64,000 bases of DNA from NCBI GenBank assembly GCA_037178855.1, contig JASJZC010000005.1, positions 4,154,001 to 4,218,000 on the forward strand, read 5' to 3'. Positions 35,401 through 47,400 of this stretch are shown piece by piece (position 1 is the stretch's first letter; each line of letters starts with the position of its first letter). The notes below the pieces were generated by a model, which saw only the letters and a list, made by a program, of their open reading frames with translations, ran no database searches and was not told the DNA's origin. Origin of the DNA: Oscheius sp. JU75 (lineage: Eukaryota > Nematoda > Chromadorea > Rhabditida > Rhabditidae). The position numbers were made by a program, and so were the translations under genes.

Positions 35401-38400
35401 CCAGATTCCATCTTTTGTACTCATCTTCTCGATCTCATAGTGGTCAATAGGCTCTCCTCCGTCGTCCTCTGGCGGTTTCCAGGCAAGATCGGCAGAATCC
35501 TCGAACACATTGGATACATCCAAAGGACCTTTGGGTTTGGTCGGCCTGCTCTTGACCTTGATCTCGATAGTCACACTGTCACTTCCAGAACTATTCGTTG
35601 CAGTGATCGTGTACTTTCCGCTCTGCTTCCTGACAGTCTTTGGAATGTTGAATCGACTGATGTAGTCCTCATTCTCGATGACAGCCTTGCTCTCTCCAAT
35701 CCCTTTTCCATTGAATGTCCAAGTGACATCTGGAGCAGGTTCACCGTCAATGTGAACAGTGAACTTGATTTGTTGACCGATCTTGACCGTCATGTCTTCG
35801 AGGTCCTCGCGATGGATATGTGGAGCAACTGCAAACACTATTGGTCTCTCTTAATCGAGCAGAACTTACGGAATCTCGGCTTTGCAATGACCCGATCGCT
35901 AGGATCAGAGGCCTCACCCAGACCAGCTTTGTTTCTGGCGGCCACTCGGAATTGGTACTCTTCTCCCTCTTTCAGACCATCGACAGTGGCAGCTGTCGTT
36001 CCGGCAGGAACTACCTTCGCCTAGAATCGACCACCATTAGGTGTTCAATAATCATCGAACCTCTTCCCATCTGCCGTGCTTGTCCTTTTTCTCGATGACG
36101 TACTCTTCGATTGGAGCGCCTCCATCTTCCGGAGCTTTCCATTCCAGATCGACATGGTCTTTGTCCCAGTCAGTCAAAGTTGGCTTCTCCACTTTACCAG
36201 GAACCTCGTATGGATTCTTGGCCAAAATGGCTGTATCAGCAGTCAGTGGATCAGATTCTGAACTTTGTTGCGTGAATGGAAAGATTAAACTTGCCTCCTT
36301 CCTTGTTGACTGCTCTGACGCGGAACTTGTATTCGTGGCCAGGCTGAAGATTATGAACTGTCGTTTTCGTGGTCTCGGATCTTCCACAAGGGACCCATCT
36401 TCCTGTCGCCAGATCCATCTTCTCGATTTCGTAATGATCAATTGGAACTCCTCCATCATCTTCGGGAGCCTTCCATTCGAGGTCAGCCCTGTCCTCGTAG
36501 ACATTGGTCACATTGAGAGGTCCGAGAGGACTGCTAGGTTTGCCAAGGACAATGACTTCGACAGAATGTTTGTCTGTTCCACTGGCATTGGTAGCTGTCA
36601 AGGTGTACTGTCCAGCATGCTTTCTCTGTGCTCCTTTCAGAATAAAATGTGTTTTGTAGTCTTCTTCGACAATCTAAAATTCTTTGTTTTTCTTGAAACA
36701 ATAAAAACCTACTCTAATCTTCGAATCGTCAATTGGCTTTTCGCCAAATGTCCAGACTTTCTTCGGAGGTGGTTCTCCTCTGACAGGAACATCGTATTCG
36801 ACGTCTTGTCCGACTTTGATCGTGATTGTTTTCATGGCTTCGCGGTCGATCCATGGTTTCACTGAAATTCACTTGCTTTGAATCTGTTCTTGACTTACAA
36901 TTTCTGGGTTTGGCGACGACTTTTCTACTGGGATCGGATGCTTCTCCGGGTCCAGCCTTGTTGACAGCCTTGACTCGGAACTGGTACTCTTCTCCCTCCT
37001 TCAGGCCGAGCACATCGGCTGATGTCTGATCTCCCGAGACTTTGGCACATTCTTGCCATTCTCGTCCATGTTTGCCCTTCTTCTCGATGACATATTGTGT
37101 GATTGGAGCTCCTCCATCGGAATCTGGTGGCTGCCATTCGAGTGAAACACGATCGGCATCCCAATCAACAACTTCAGGAGTCTTGGGCTTGCCCGGCTCT
37201 TCGTAGGGATTCTTGGCACAAGTCTCTTTTTCAGTGGTCAAGGCGTCGGAAGGGCCTTCCTTGTTGACGGCTTTCACTCTGAACTGGTAGGACTGTCCCT
37301 TCTTCCTGAATAAAAACTTTTATACGTTGGCAGAAAAGACTCACAGTCCATCAATGTGGGCTTTTGTGTCCTTGACTTTAGCACAAGGAATCCATCTGCC
37401 GGTCGTTGGATCGAGCTTTTCGACCTCGTAGTATTCGATCGGCTCTCCTCCGTCATCGTCTGGCGCCTTCCAAGACAGATTGAGATTGTCTTCGAAGACA
37501 TCCGACACTTCCAGTGGACCATTCGGCTTAGTTGGCTTGTCAAGGACGGTCAAGTTGGCAGCCTCGGTGTCTTGTCCGTGAGAGTTCTTCACACTCAGTC
37601 GATACTCTCCGCAATCAGCTCGAACAGCTGACGGAATACAGAGGATGGTGTGCTCGTTCTTCTTGGTCTCGATGGACAGATTGTGAGATTGCTCAATTGG
37701 CTTATCTCCCTTGGTCCATTTCACTTCCGGAGCTGGCTCACCGCCGATCTTGATATCCCAACGAACCGTCTGACCGGCCTTCACAGTGATCGACTTGAGA
37801 GCATCATGCTTCAGCCAAGCAGGAACGAATTTCGGCTTGGCGACTTGCTTCTCACTCGGATCAGAAGGAGCTCCTGGTCCGGCTTTGTTGACAGCGCGGA
37901 CACGGAACTGGTACTCCTTGCCCTCCTTCAAACCGGTAACTGTTGCCGCGTTATCTGAAGTATTGGTCTTTGGAACTGTCTGCAATTATACCTGGAGAGC
38001 GTTTAATTTCCTTCCATTCCTTCGTGTCCGGATCTGAAAAAGTACAAATTATTACAGCCGAATGAACCTAGCAGACCTCGAACCTCGATGATGTACTCTT
38101 CAATAGGTGCTCCACCGTCCTTCATTGGCGGATCCCAAGCCAACGAGATTCTGTCCGCATCGTAGTCGGTGACATGGGGTCTTCCCGGCTTTCCCGGTTC
38201 ATCCCAAGGATCCTTAATGGTGGTAAAGTCGTCAGCAGACAGTGGCTCAGATTCGCCTTCATTGTTGACGGCCTTCACTCTGAACATGCCTTATTTTGAA
38301 GGAACAATCAATCTGTTACCGGAATTTGTAGTTGCCCTTGTTGCGAAGATTCTTCACTTGCAACTTGGTCGTCTTTCCGTCAACTTTTCCGACTTCGACA

Positions 38401-41400
38401 AATTTACCCTTGTTGTCCATATCCTGAGCTTCAACAACGTATCCTGTCAACGGATCTCCTCCATCGTCTTCTGGCGGATTCCATGAGATAGTCGCTCCGT
38501 CAGTACAGACATCGTCCACTCCAAGAGGACCTTTAGGAGGAGAAGGTCTTCCAACGACCGTCACTCGAGCTGTACTGCTCACACTTCCACTGTTGTTCTT
38601 GAGAGTGATAGTGAACTGGCCAGAGTCCGATCGAGCTGCATTTTCAATCTGAAGGAAAAGCTTTGAAGGATGCTTAGTCTTCTAAACCTTGAGAACATGT
38701 TTTCCACGTTCAGTGGTCATCTTGACACGACCTCCAGACTTGAGAGGCTTGCCATCCACAAGCCAAGAGACTTCGGGTAGAGGCTCTCCGATGATAGGAA
38801 CATCGTACTTGATGGTCTCTCCGACTTTCAGCCGCAAATCTTTGATACCGCCCCCGGGGAAGGAGGGAGCAGCTGAAATCAGGATTTAGAAGCGTTTGAT
38901 AAGCAGAAGTTAGGGCCACAAGACAGTTCCTTAGAACAGCAAAAGCATTAGATACCTTTCTTGGCTTTGATCAACACAGACTTTCCGTGGTCACACGGAT
39001 CGCCTGGACCGGCCTTGTTGACAGCCTTGACACGGTAGTAGTACTCTTTGCCTTCCACGACTTTGTCGTCCACCAGACTGGTTGTCTCGGCGGGAGTATG
39101 ACCGACCACATGCCAGTCTTTATCCTGTTTCTCTCGTCTTTCGATGATATAGCCCTCGATAGGAGCTCCACCATCATCTTCTGGCTTCTCCCAGGCAACT
39201 GTACAATGGTCTTTGTCGACATCGACGAACTCCATGTGCTTCGGTTTGCCAGGGGCTTCTGAATCAAAGGGTTAGCCTCACATGGACATCTGTGGTTACA
39301 ACATGGATGGGAATGGCAACTAAAGGCGTTAGACGGCCCTCTTAGAGAGTAAGATTCAAATGGGATTCGGGGTTTTGAGGTCGAGTTCTATAGAGGGACA
39401 GACCCATTTTGACGACGGCTTCCGGACTTGTCTCTTCTATACTTTTACTTTTCTAACTTCTCTCTAACTGTTAGTCTCGTTGTCTCTCTCTCTCTCTCTC
39501 TGTTACTATTCTACGTTAGTAAGCATCTAAAAGCAAGGTCCCCAGTTGACTTACTGTAGGGATTCTTGGCCAAGAAGGACTCTCCAGTCAGAGGCTCCGA
39601 TGTTCCACACTCATTGACAGCCTTCACTCGGAACTTGTACTCTCCGTGCTCTTTCAGATCTTTCACCTGAGTTATGACTAATTGAAAAAAAACATCCAGT
39701 AAACAAACTTGGAACTCTGTTCCCTTGGTGTCGGCCACTTTGACCCAGTTTCCAGATCGGCCTTCTTGGACCTCAATGATGTAGGCCTTAGCCGGTGCTC
39801 CTTCATCAGAATCGGGGGTTCCCCACTTCAGATCGACGCCTGGATTTAATTTGTCTACAGTTTCCAGTCAAAACTCACTCTCAGCTGTAATGTTCTTTGT
39901 CTCAAGAGGGCCCTTTGGCGGCTTCGGCTTGTCCTTCACGAATAGTTCGAAAGGAGCCAGAGCAGTTCCTGCCGAGTTGCCCAGTTCGAGAGCCCATTTT
40001 CCTGAGTCTGCCAGCTGAAATGTCATCTGTTATTTGCCAAATAAGCATTACAAACCTGAGGATTTTTGAAAACAATCTCGGCCACATCTCCATTGATGAC
40101 AACCTCTACGAGTCCCTTCAAGGCATCCTCGATCGGCTTTCCATTTCTGAGCATAATTGCCTTCGGATCTCCTCGCCGAGTTCCTTTGATTTGGAAGGGC
40201 ACTTTCACAACACAAGGCTCTCCAGCCTTTGCTTCGATCTTCTGTGGTTTCCAATTGAGAACAGGCCTCTTCTCTGCCTCAAGAACAGTGACAGTGCACT
40301 TTCCAAAGAGTCCAGCTTGATCAAACTCGTAGACATCGGCCTCGTTCATCTCAATTTTTGAGATCTTCATCGTGTGTGTTCCGTTTCTCGAGACGATTTC
40401 AAACTTTCCTCCGGGCATCGAACTGATCTTGGTTCCGTTGCGGAAGAATGTTCCAGGAGTTCGAGTGTCCTTGGTCTGGCAGGTCAAGAGGACGTCTTCC
40501 TTCTCCACGACTTCCAAATCCTTCAATTCGATTAGGAACTTGTTCAAAGGCTCGACAATCAGCTGAGCCATAGTCTTGTCGTCTTTGGTCGTACACTTGT
40601 ACTCTCCGTGATCGGTCTGAAATTCCGTTTTTTGGATTCAATGTAATTGGTGATACCTGGTTACAGGCACTGATCTTCAGTCTGCGTTTTCTGTTCTGCA
40701 CTTCCACCTTGTACTTGATTCCATCGACCTTGATCTTGACTCCGTCGTGCCACCATTCGACATCTGCGTCCTTGTCATTGACGTCTGTCTCCAGATTGGC
40801 TTCCTCCTTCTCATTGATCTTCTGAGATTTCAACGGAACGACAAAAGTGTGACGAGGCTCCTCGACGTAGACTTGAACTTTGGAGAAGACCTCGTCCGTA
40901 ACTTTGGCTGTCCATTCGGCCTGATCGTCCTGCTCGACCTCCTTGATGGTCAGAGTGCATCTTCCGACGGCGTCCTTCTCAATGATGTATCTCTTGTCAT
41001 TACTAAAATTTGTAATTCTTGTGTAATAAAAAAGAACGCACGGATCGATGGGAGTCTTTCCTCGGTACCAGATAAGCGGAGCTCTCGGACTGTTGACCTT
41101 GCATGTCAGAACAGCCTGTTTGGTTCGGTAAATCTCCTGGGTGTTGGGCAGAGGATTCAAGAAGCTGTACTTCATCGGAGGTTCTAGGTTCGCGAATTAC
41201 TTACAATAAAAGCAAAAAATACCCAAGACAGTGAGAATCGCATGAGTTGGGACACCGTTGGCCTCACAGGTGTACTTTCCACTGTCATCCACCTCCGGAT
41301 TGTTGATGATCAGAGTACATACAGATTTTTCAATCACGATCTTATACTTCAGACCTGAACAAGGCTTCAAAATGTCTCGATAGAAGAGTCAAACCTCCGG

Positions 41401-44400
41401 AGAAAATCTCTTTTCGATCCTTGTACCACCGAATTTTCGCGTTCGGCCGTGAATATGTGCATTTCCACTCGCAGATTTTGTCCACCTGCAAGTGTTTTAG
41501 AATATTCTAAATGACAAACAAACCTGCTGTTGGACAGTCTTTTCAGCAAGAGGGATCTCCCATTTTTCTACTTTTTTGCCGGGGAAAAGGGACTGTCTCC
41601 TTTCGGCCTCACTCTTCGGCTCATCCTTCGGTCCTCCCTCCTTCTGTTCGTATTCTCTGAAAAGCAAGAAAATACTGTTAGAACAGACAGAAGATTGAGC
41701 TACAAGTCAATACGTCTAGAAAGAAAGTCTAATGGAAACACGAAAGTATTAGGAAGAAGACACAGAGGAAGAAACCGAAGGAGATTGAGAACACATGCTA
41801 CCTGTTGATTGCTTTCTCTTTGCGTTGTAGAGCACTGAACAAGATTACCGATAAGTCACGTTTTTGTGTGAGGGTAGAAAGTCAAAAATCTAATTAGAAC
41901 CTGTGTTTAAGCATGGCGCGGAAGTCGAGGCCATTGTCTGCGGTGACGAGAAGTTTCACATCGGCCGAGGCTGTTCCGAAACCGTTGTCGACTGTCAGTG
42001 TGTAGGGACCGTCATCCTGAAATTGATCGGTGAGCAAGCTCGAGTGCCCGGCCGCGAGTACTTGACTCGGCTATTAATGACCTGCTCACTTACCTGAGAA
42101 CGACATTTCAACAGAGCCAGAGAAATGGTTCCGGCATCACCTTCAGTGATATGTTTGAATCGACCGCCATTGAGAACTTCGCGGTTTCCTTTGAACCAGC
42201 GGAAGGTTGGGACTGGATCTCCTTCCACTCGACATTGGAGAATAGCTGTTTCATCTAAACATCTCACACTCGAATCATCCAGAAATGATTAACATACTCT
42301 CGCCAACAATGACATTCTCTGGGACCTCGACGATTCTGGGAGCAGTTCCTTTACCTCCTTTGGGGACGAGAGGCGTCGAAACTTTGTCCATGATCTCTTG
42401 CACTGACTCCCTTCGCATGTCTATGCTACTGCGTCTCTAAAACGTTTCAGTTGACAATGTTACACTTCGTTATTGTCAAAGAGTTATTGAAACAAAAACG
42501 AAAGCCCTATTAACGGTTTAGGAAGCCTCACAATGCTATCTCTTCGTTCGGATCCACGTCGGATGAACTGTTCTTGGGCGGCATTGAAGACACTCCCCCG
42601 ACGGGACTCGGTTCCACTTCCAGCTCCGTCGTCGTCTCGAACGACCTTCTTGAGCTTGATTCCTTCCAAAATGTTCCCTTCCTGCTTGCCATCTCCTTTC
42701 ACTTTCTTCAATTCGACCTTTTCCAATCCTTGCGGTTCGGTCGGTCTTCTTCCAACCTGTCGACCTTTCAAGAATGACTTCGGATCGGAAAAGTCCTCTT
42801 TGGGCTGAGGAACAGACTCTTTTCTCTTCGGCAGCTAAAAAGAGAGTCATTAGAAGAGAGACACGGCATAACACTCGTTAAATAAGCGGAAATGTTAGTG
42901 GGGCTGGCTGTCCGACGAGACGTACCCGGCTGTCAGCAATCTCTCCCGGTCGGGAGAAGCTCACTTTCTTGTCGTCACCCTGAATGGAGGTCGATAGAAA
43001 ACATAGAGATAGAGGGATATTTTACATAGAAGACATGCTCAACTCTAGACATACTTCAGCCACAGAAGCCACAGATCCCTTTCTTGAGGGTGGATCGGCA
43101 ACGTCCGTCTTTTCGTACTTTTCCAGTCGAGTTCTTTCTCTCTTCTCCAATTTGAACTGACTTGTGTCAATTCCGCTCGAAGTCTCTTTCTTTTTGACCT
43201 CGATCGGTGCCTTTTCTGGCTCCTTCTTTTGGACTTTCTTTAGCTGGAACAGGAGTTGTGGCTCCGGATCGTCCTTTCCTTTTCTCTTCTTCGAATCAGT
43301 GTCCGATCGAATGCTGGTCGAGGACTCTGACTTGTCCAGACTTCCACTTCTGAGGACAGCGTCTTCATTCTTCAACACCTTTTTCAGCTTGACCATTGAA
43401 CTTGGTTGCGCCTCTGTTTCTCCTTTTCCTTTCGGCAATCCTTTAACTGATCCTCCGATGCTGGTAGCCGAGTCCGATCGTTCCAACGATGAATTCTGAT
43501 TGTCTACGGCATCCTTTTTGACTTTTCTCAGCTGGAACAAAAGTTTGGGTTCTGGTTCTGCTGTCTTGGGTGGTATCTTCTTCAATTGTGGCTTCTGAAA
43601 CGAACGAACGCGGACATACACTGAAAGACAAGGACACGCACCTGTTGGACCTCCGTGCCATCGCCTGATGTGCCCGGAGACTTTTTGAGCAGGTTGCGAG
43701 CATTCTGATACATGCTGTTCTCTTCGGACTGGACAAGGACAGAATTGGGACTGGACATGAGACTCACCTCAGCCCGTTTTCGAACACTTTTCAGCTCGGA
43801 GATCGAAGGCAATTCCGAGATACTTTCCGTTATCTCGTCCTCGCTCTCCTCGCCAAGCAGCTGTCTCCGACGCTCCTCAGGAATCCGCGATCCCGAGTCG
43901 GGAATTTCGTCAATCTGCGATTCCTGAAAGAAATGAGGTTAACTGTGCTCAAAACAGAATGGGCCCCATGTATTAATGACATAAAAAGGGCCCGTTCGTG
44001 GGTGTGAGGGAACGAGGAACGAAGACTTGGCTGAGTGTGGCGACCAAACTGTTTGCGCTCTTCTCCTCGTTGCCTGCCTCCGCTTTTTCTGCTGCCAGCC
44101 TCGTGCCCCACCAAATACCCTCTTCACGTACGATCCCCTTCATTCTGAACGTTCTCCCTCCGCCCCCGCCCGTTCCCTTTCTCTGTCTCTATACCTTAAC
44201 CATGTTTAACTGGCTGACAGTCCCCCTAGCCGAAATTATCCGCATCTGCTTGATCTTCTGCTTGCTTGGAGTGTCTATGACTCTGCTTTGCGCGTGCCAC
44301 TCGAACGAAACAATGGCTGCGGATATCCGTATTGATTTCTACGGGATAACATCGATCACTTGTTGACTTTTCTTGCAAACATGCGATATCGATCACGCAA

Positions 44401-47400
44401 TTTGACAGTAACATACATTAGAGGATACCATGGACGATTTGGAGGAGCTGCGTAGTGTTTCGAAACTTTTGATTACAGACTTTGAACTGTTTGAGCGACT
44501 AGGATTTTTCCCGTCGGGAGTGTCGAAGTCGATGAGGCTCCGTAAAAACTTCTCCTTAGCTTCTCCAGGAGGGAGACGTGCTGATATGGAACGATAAAAA
44601 CAAAAGATCAATATCACCTAATATGAACGAATGAATTTGGGACATTTGAGGGGCGCCTTTCGGTAATGACGCTGCCCTCAAGGAGCCTATCGGACCGGTC
44701 GAAGCTCGTTCTTGCGGTATACTGGGACTCGTAGACCGTGTTCGAACTGAGGTATTCGATGTCGTCGGACGCAATAGCGTCTTGAAGAAGGGCAACGACT
44801 CATCCTGTCTACTCGTCATCGTCTTTTCATCTGCACTGCAAAAATGTTCCGATGTGCAATGAGAGAAGAAAAGATTGAAATCTAGACTTGCTGACTCTTC
44901 TCACTGCTTTGAGTCTCAGTTCGGATATAGGTTCCTCCCTATATCCGAACTGAGGACTGAAGTTTGAAGTCTGAACAAGTTGGCGAACAAAGTAAACCTA
45001 TAGGAGCTTAAACATCGTGTTCATTTGGTTTTTGTATAGGTGGGGCGGTGAATCAAAGCTGTCGTAGTAAGGCCATTTAGAGAAAGACAAAAGAGTCACG
45101 ACTTTCGATTATGAGGCTACAGCAGATGTGGGCCGGACGCTGCGACTATTAACGCCATATCACAGCCAGTTTTCAGAAAACAATTGATAGAAACTAATCT
45201 CAGATCACGAATTATCAAGATGCCTTACGGGACAATGCTTCTTACAAGTCAAGAGAGGCCTTGAGAGGCTTGTTATTAAAAGTGTTCGGTAGGAGACTGT
45301 AGTTATGATAGTTTTTATACCGAGAGGTGTCGGGAATAGTTTGATAGAGATCAAAAAAGTTCAATAAGTTCGGCATGGATAGTCTCTAGCTAGTGACAAA
45401 AGTACAAGGGAGACATATCCACATATACGGAAACATAGATGAGTCAAGATTTGGAAGGATATGCTAGAGTCTTGAGAAGAAAGTGGCGGTGCTTCGACAG
45501 CATTTGAGTCGTCGACACCAGCTGGTGGGAAAAAAGGCGTCAAAGCCGATGTCATCCACAAAAATCGGAGCGGAAAAGCGTGTAGTCCGGGTGTAAAAAG
45601 TGTGTGCGGGACACTTGTGTATGTATGTACTCATTTGCCACTTCAGTAGAACAAGCTATTTGGCACCCAGTCCCTTTACCTCGACCACCCGTTCTCTATC
45701 CATCTGCAGAAGCTATCACCCACCTCATCGTCATTGACTGCTGCTGTCTGTCTAGCCGATTGTACCGAAGCAGATCTCTCGTTTCGTAGAGGCGTTCGCT
45801 CGCTCGATTTTGGTGCCTGAAACTTTCTGACATATAAGGTAAGTTTTGATGTTTGTCCTCCAAACGTGTAGGAATGTATTTGCCAAGTTCTCGCAGTTCA
45901 CGCCGAGAACATCTCTCCGCCGTGTCCTCTCTACCGTAACACCACCACTGGCGGCAAATTTAAAGGACAACGGCACTTTTTCTCTGTTGAGCTTACCGGA
46001 CTTTTGCTCTTGTCTTTTGCTGGACTCCTGGCCTTCTTCGCAACTGGACTGGGACTCTTCCGGCTGCGTTCTTCCTCGACTGCCAGTGAAGATCGTTTGC
46101 TTTTCAGTTTCTGTTCCTCCACCTTTTCTTCCTGTCGACTCGCTTTCCTCGTGTATGGTTCATCGTCTGAATAGGATTGGATTGGTCAGGACAGAGAGAA
46201 CATGTTCAGACACAACACTCAAAAGTTTATTGACAGAAGGGGAGTACACTGACTTACCGACTGCGGACTGCTTTCGATCTGTATTCTCATGTTTTTCGTT
46301 ATCAATAAAGCGGAAAGGGACCAACCAAGACTCACCAGATGGATCGAGTTTGACCATACAGCTGCTCTGTCCGTCTCCGTACTCGCAGATGGCATGGCAC
46401 TTGTACAGACCGGTCATTTCCTCAGTGATGTTGGAGATTCTCAAACGAGAAGCTCGTCCATCCCAAGTGGGACTGTAGTTCGAACCGGCCTTGAGAATCT
46501 TCCCATCTCTGAAATGAGAGATAGTCAGAAGAACTCAGATGAACTGTACTTGTACCACTCAATGACTGTGCTGCTGTGACATTGCCATTCGACTTCGAGA
46601 AGAACACTGCCACCAATTCTCACCACCTGGTTCTTGCTGGCTTCAATGACGATTGGCTCTCGTTTGTATCGGTCATTGCCCTGCCAGCCAGGTTGGGGAC
46701 TACTCTGTCTGGACTTTTTCTCTTCAGCAGCTCCTGGCGGCGGTGGCAAGCCTTCCTTTCTCTTTATTCCTCCAACTGAACTTGTTTTTAATTGTTTATA
46801 AATCAAGACAAACCTTGGTCAACCTCCATCTTCTCGGAACGGGACGATTTCCGCGAGACTTCGGTGTCTTCAACAGTCAGATTCATTTCCTGAGTCGGTG
46901 TCGCTGTTCGGGACCTCAGCGACTTTTTCTTTTCAGCAGGGGATCCTTCGCGAGTCTTGAGACTCCGTTTCGGTGTTCCTTCCCTCGATTTCATTGATTT
47001 CTTCGGACTGCCTGGACGAGAGCCGGGGCCACGGGACGATGGCCGACTAGCGTCGTCTTTCCGCTGGGACGGAGACTTGGATCGTCTGCTCCGTTTTTCC
47101 TGCTTCTCCGCAGGATCGGGTTCTTCGAAATTGAGAGCCAAATTCGCATTTGTTTCTCCCTCGCTATTTCTAATATTACATTTATAGTTACCAGCGTCGG
47201 ATACCGAAGGACCCTGAACTTGTGTTTTAAATGTCTCGCACAGAGGGATACCCTAATTTCTAGCTGGCAGAGATACGTCTGATCTCCGAGATCTGAGAAG
47301 ATAGCATGGTAGAGTCCGCCCATTGTAAGAGGGACTCCGTCCTTCATCCATTTGGCTGTAGGAGGGGATGAACTCTTGACCCGACATTCCATCACAATCA

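Noticed and set aside
39483-39501. CT repeat as a possible CRISPR-like or regulatory array
   Set aside because: It is a simple microsatellite; there are no spaced direct repeats anywhere in the window.
45361-45561. 66-codon minus-strand ORF in a twitchin intron
   Set aside because: No splice sites in phase and no Ig, FnIII or linker similarity; it lies between the hairpin intron and the SP-rich exons.
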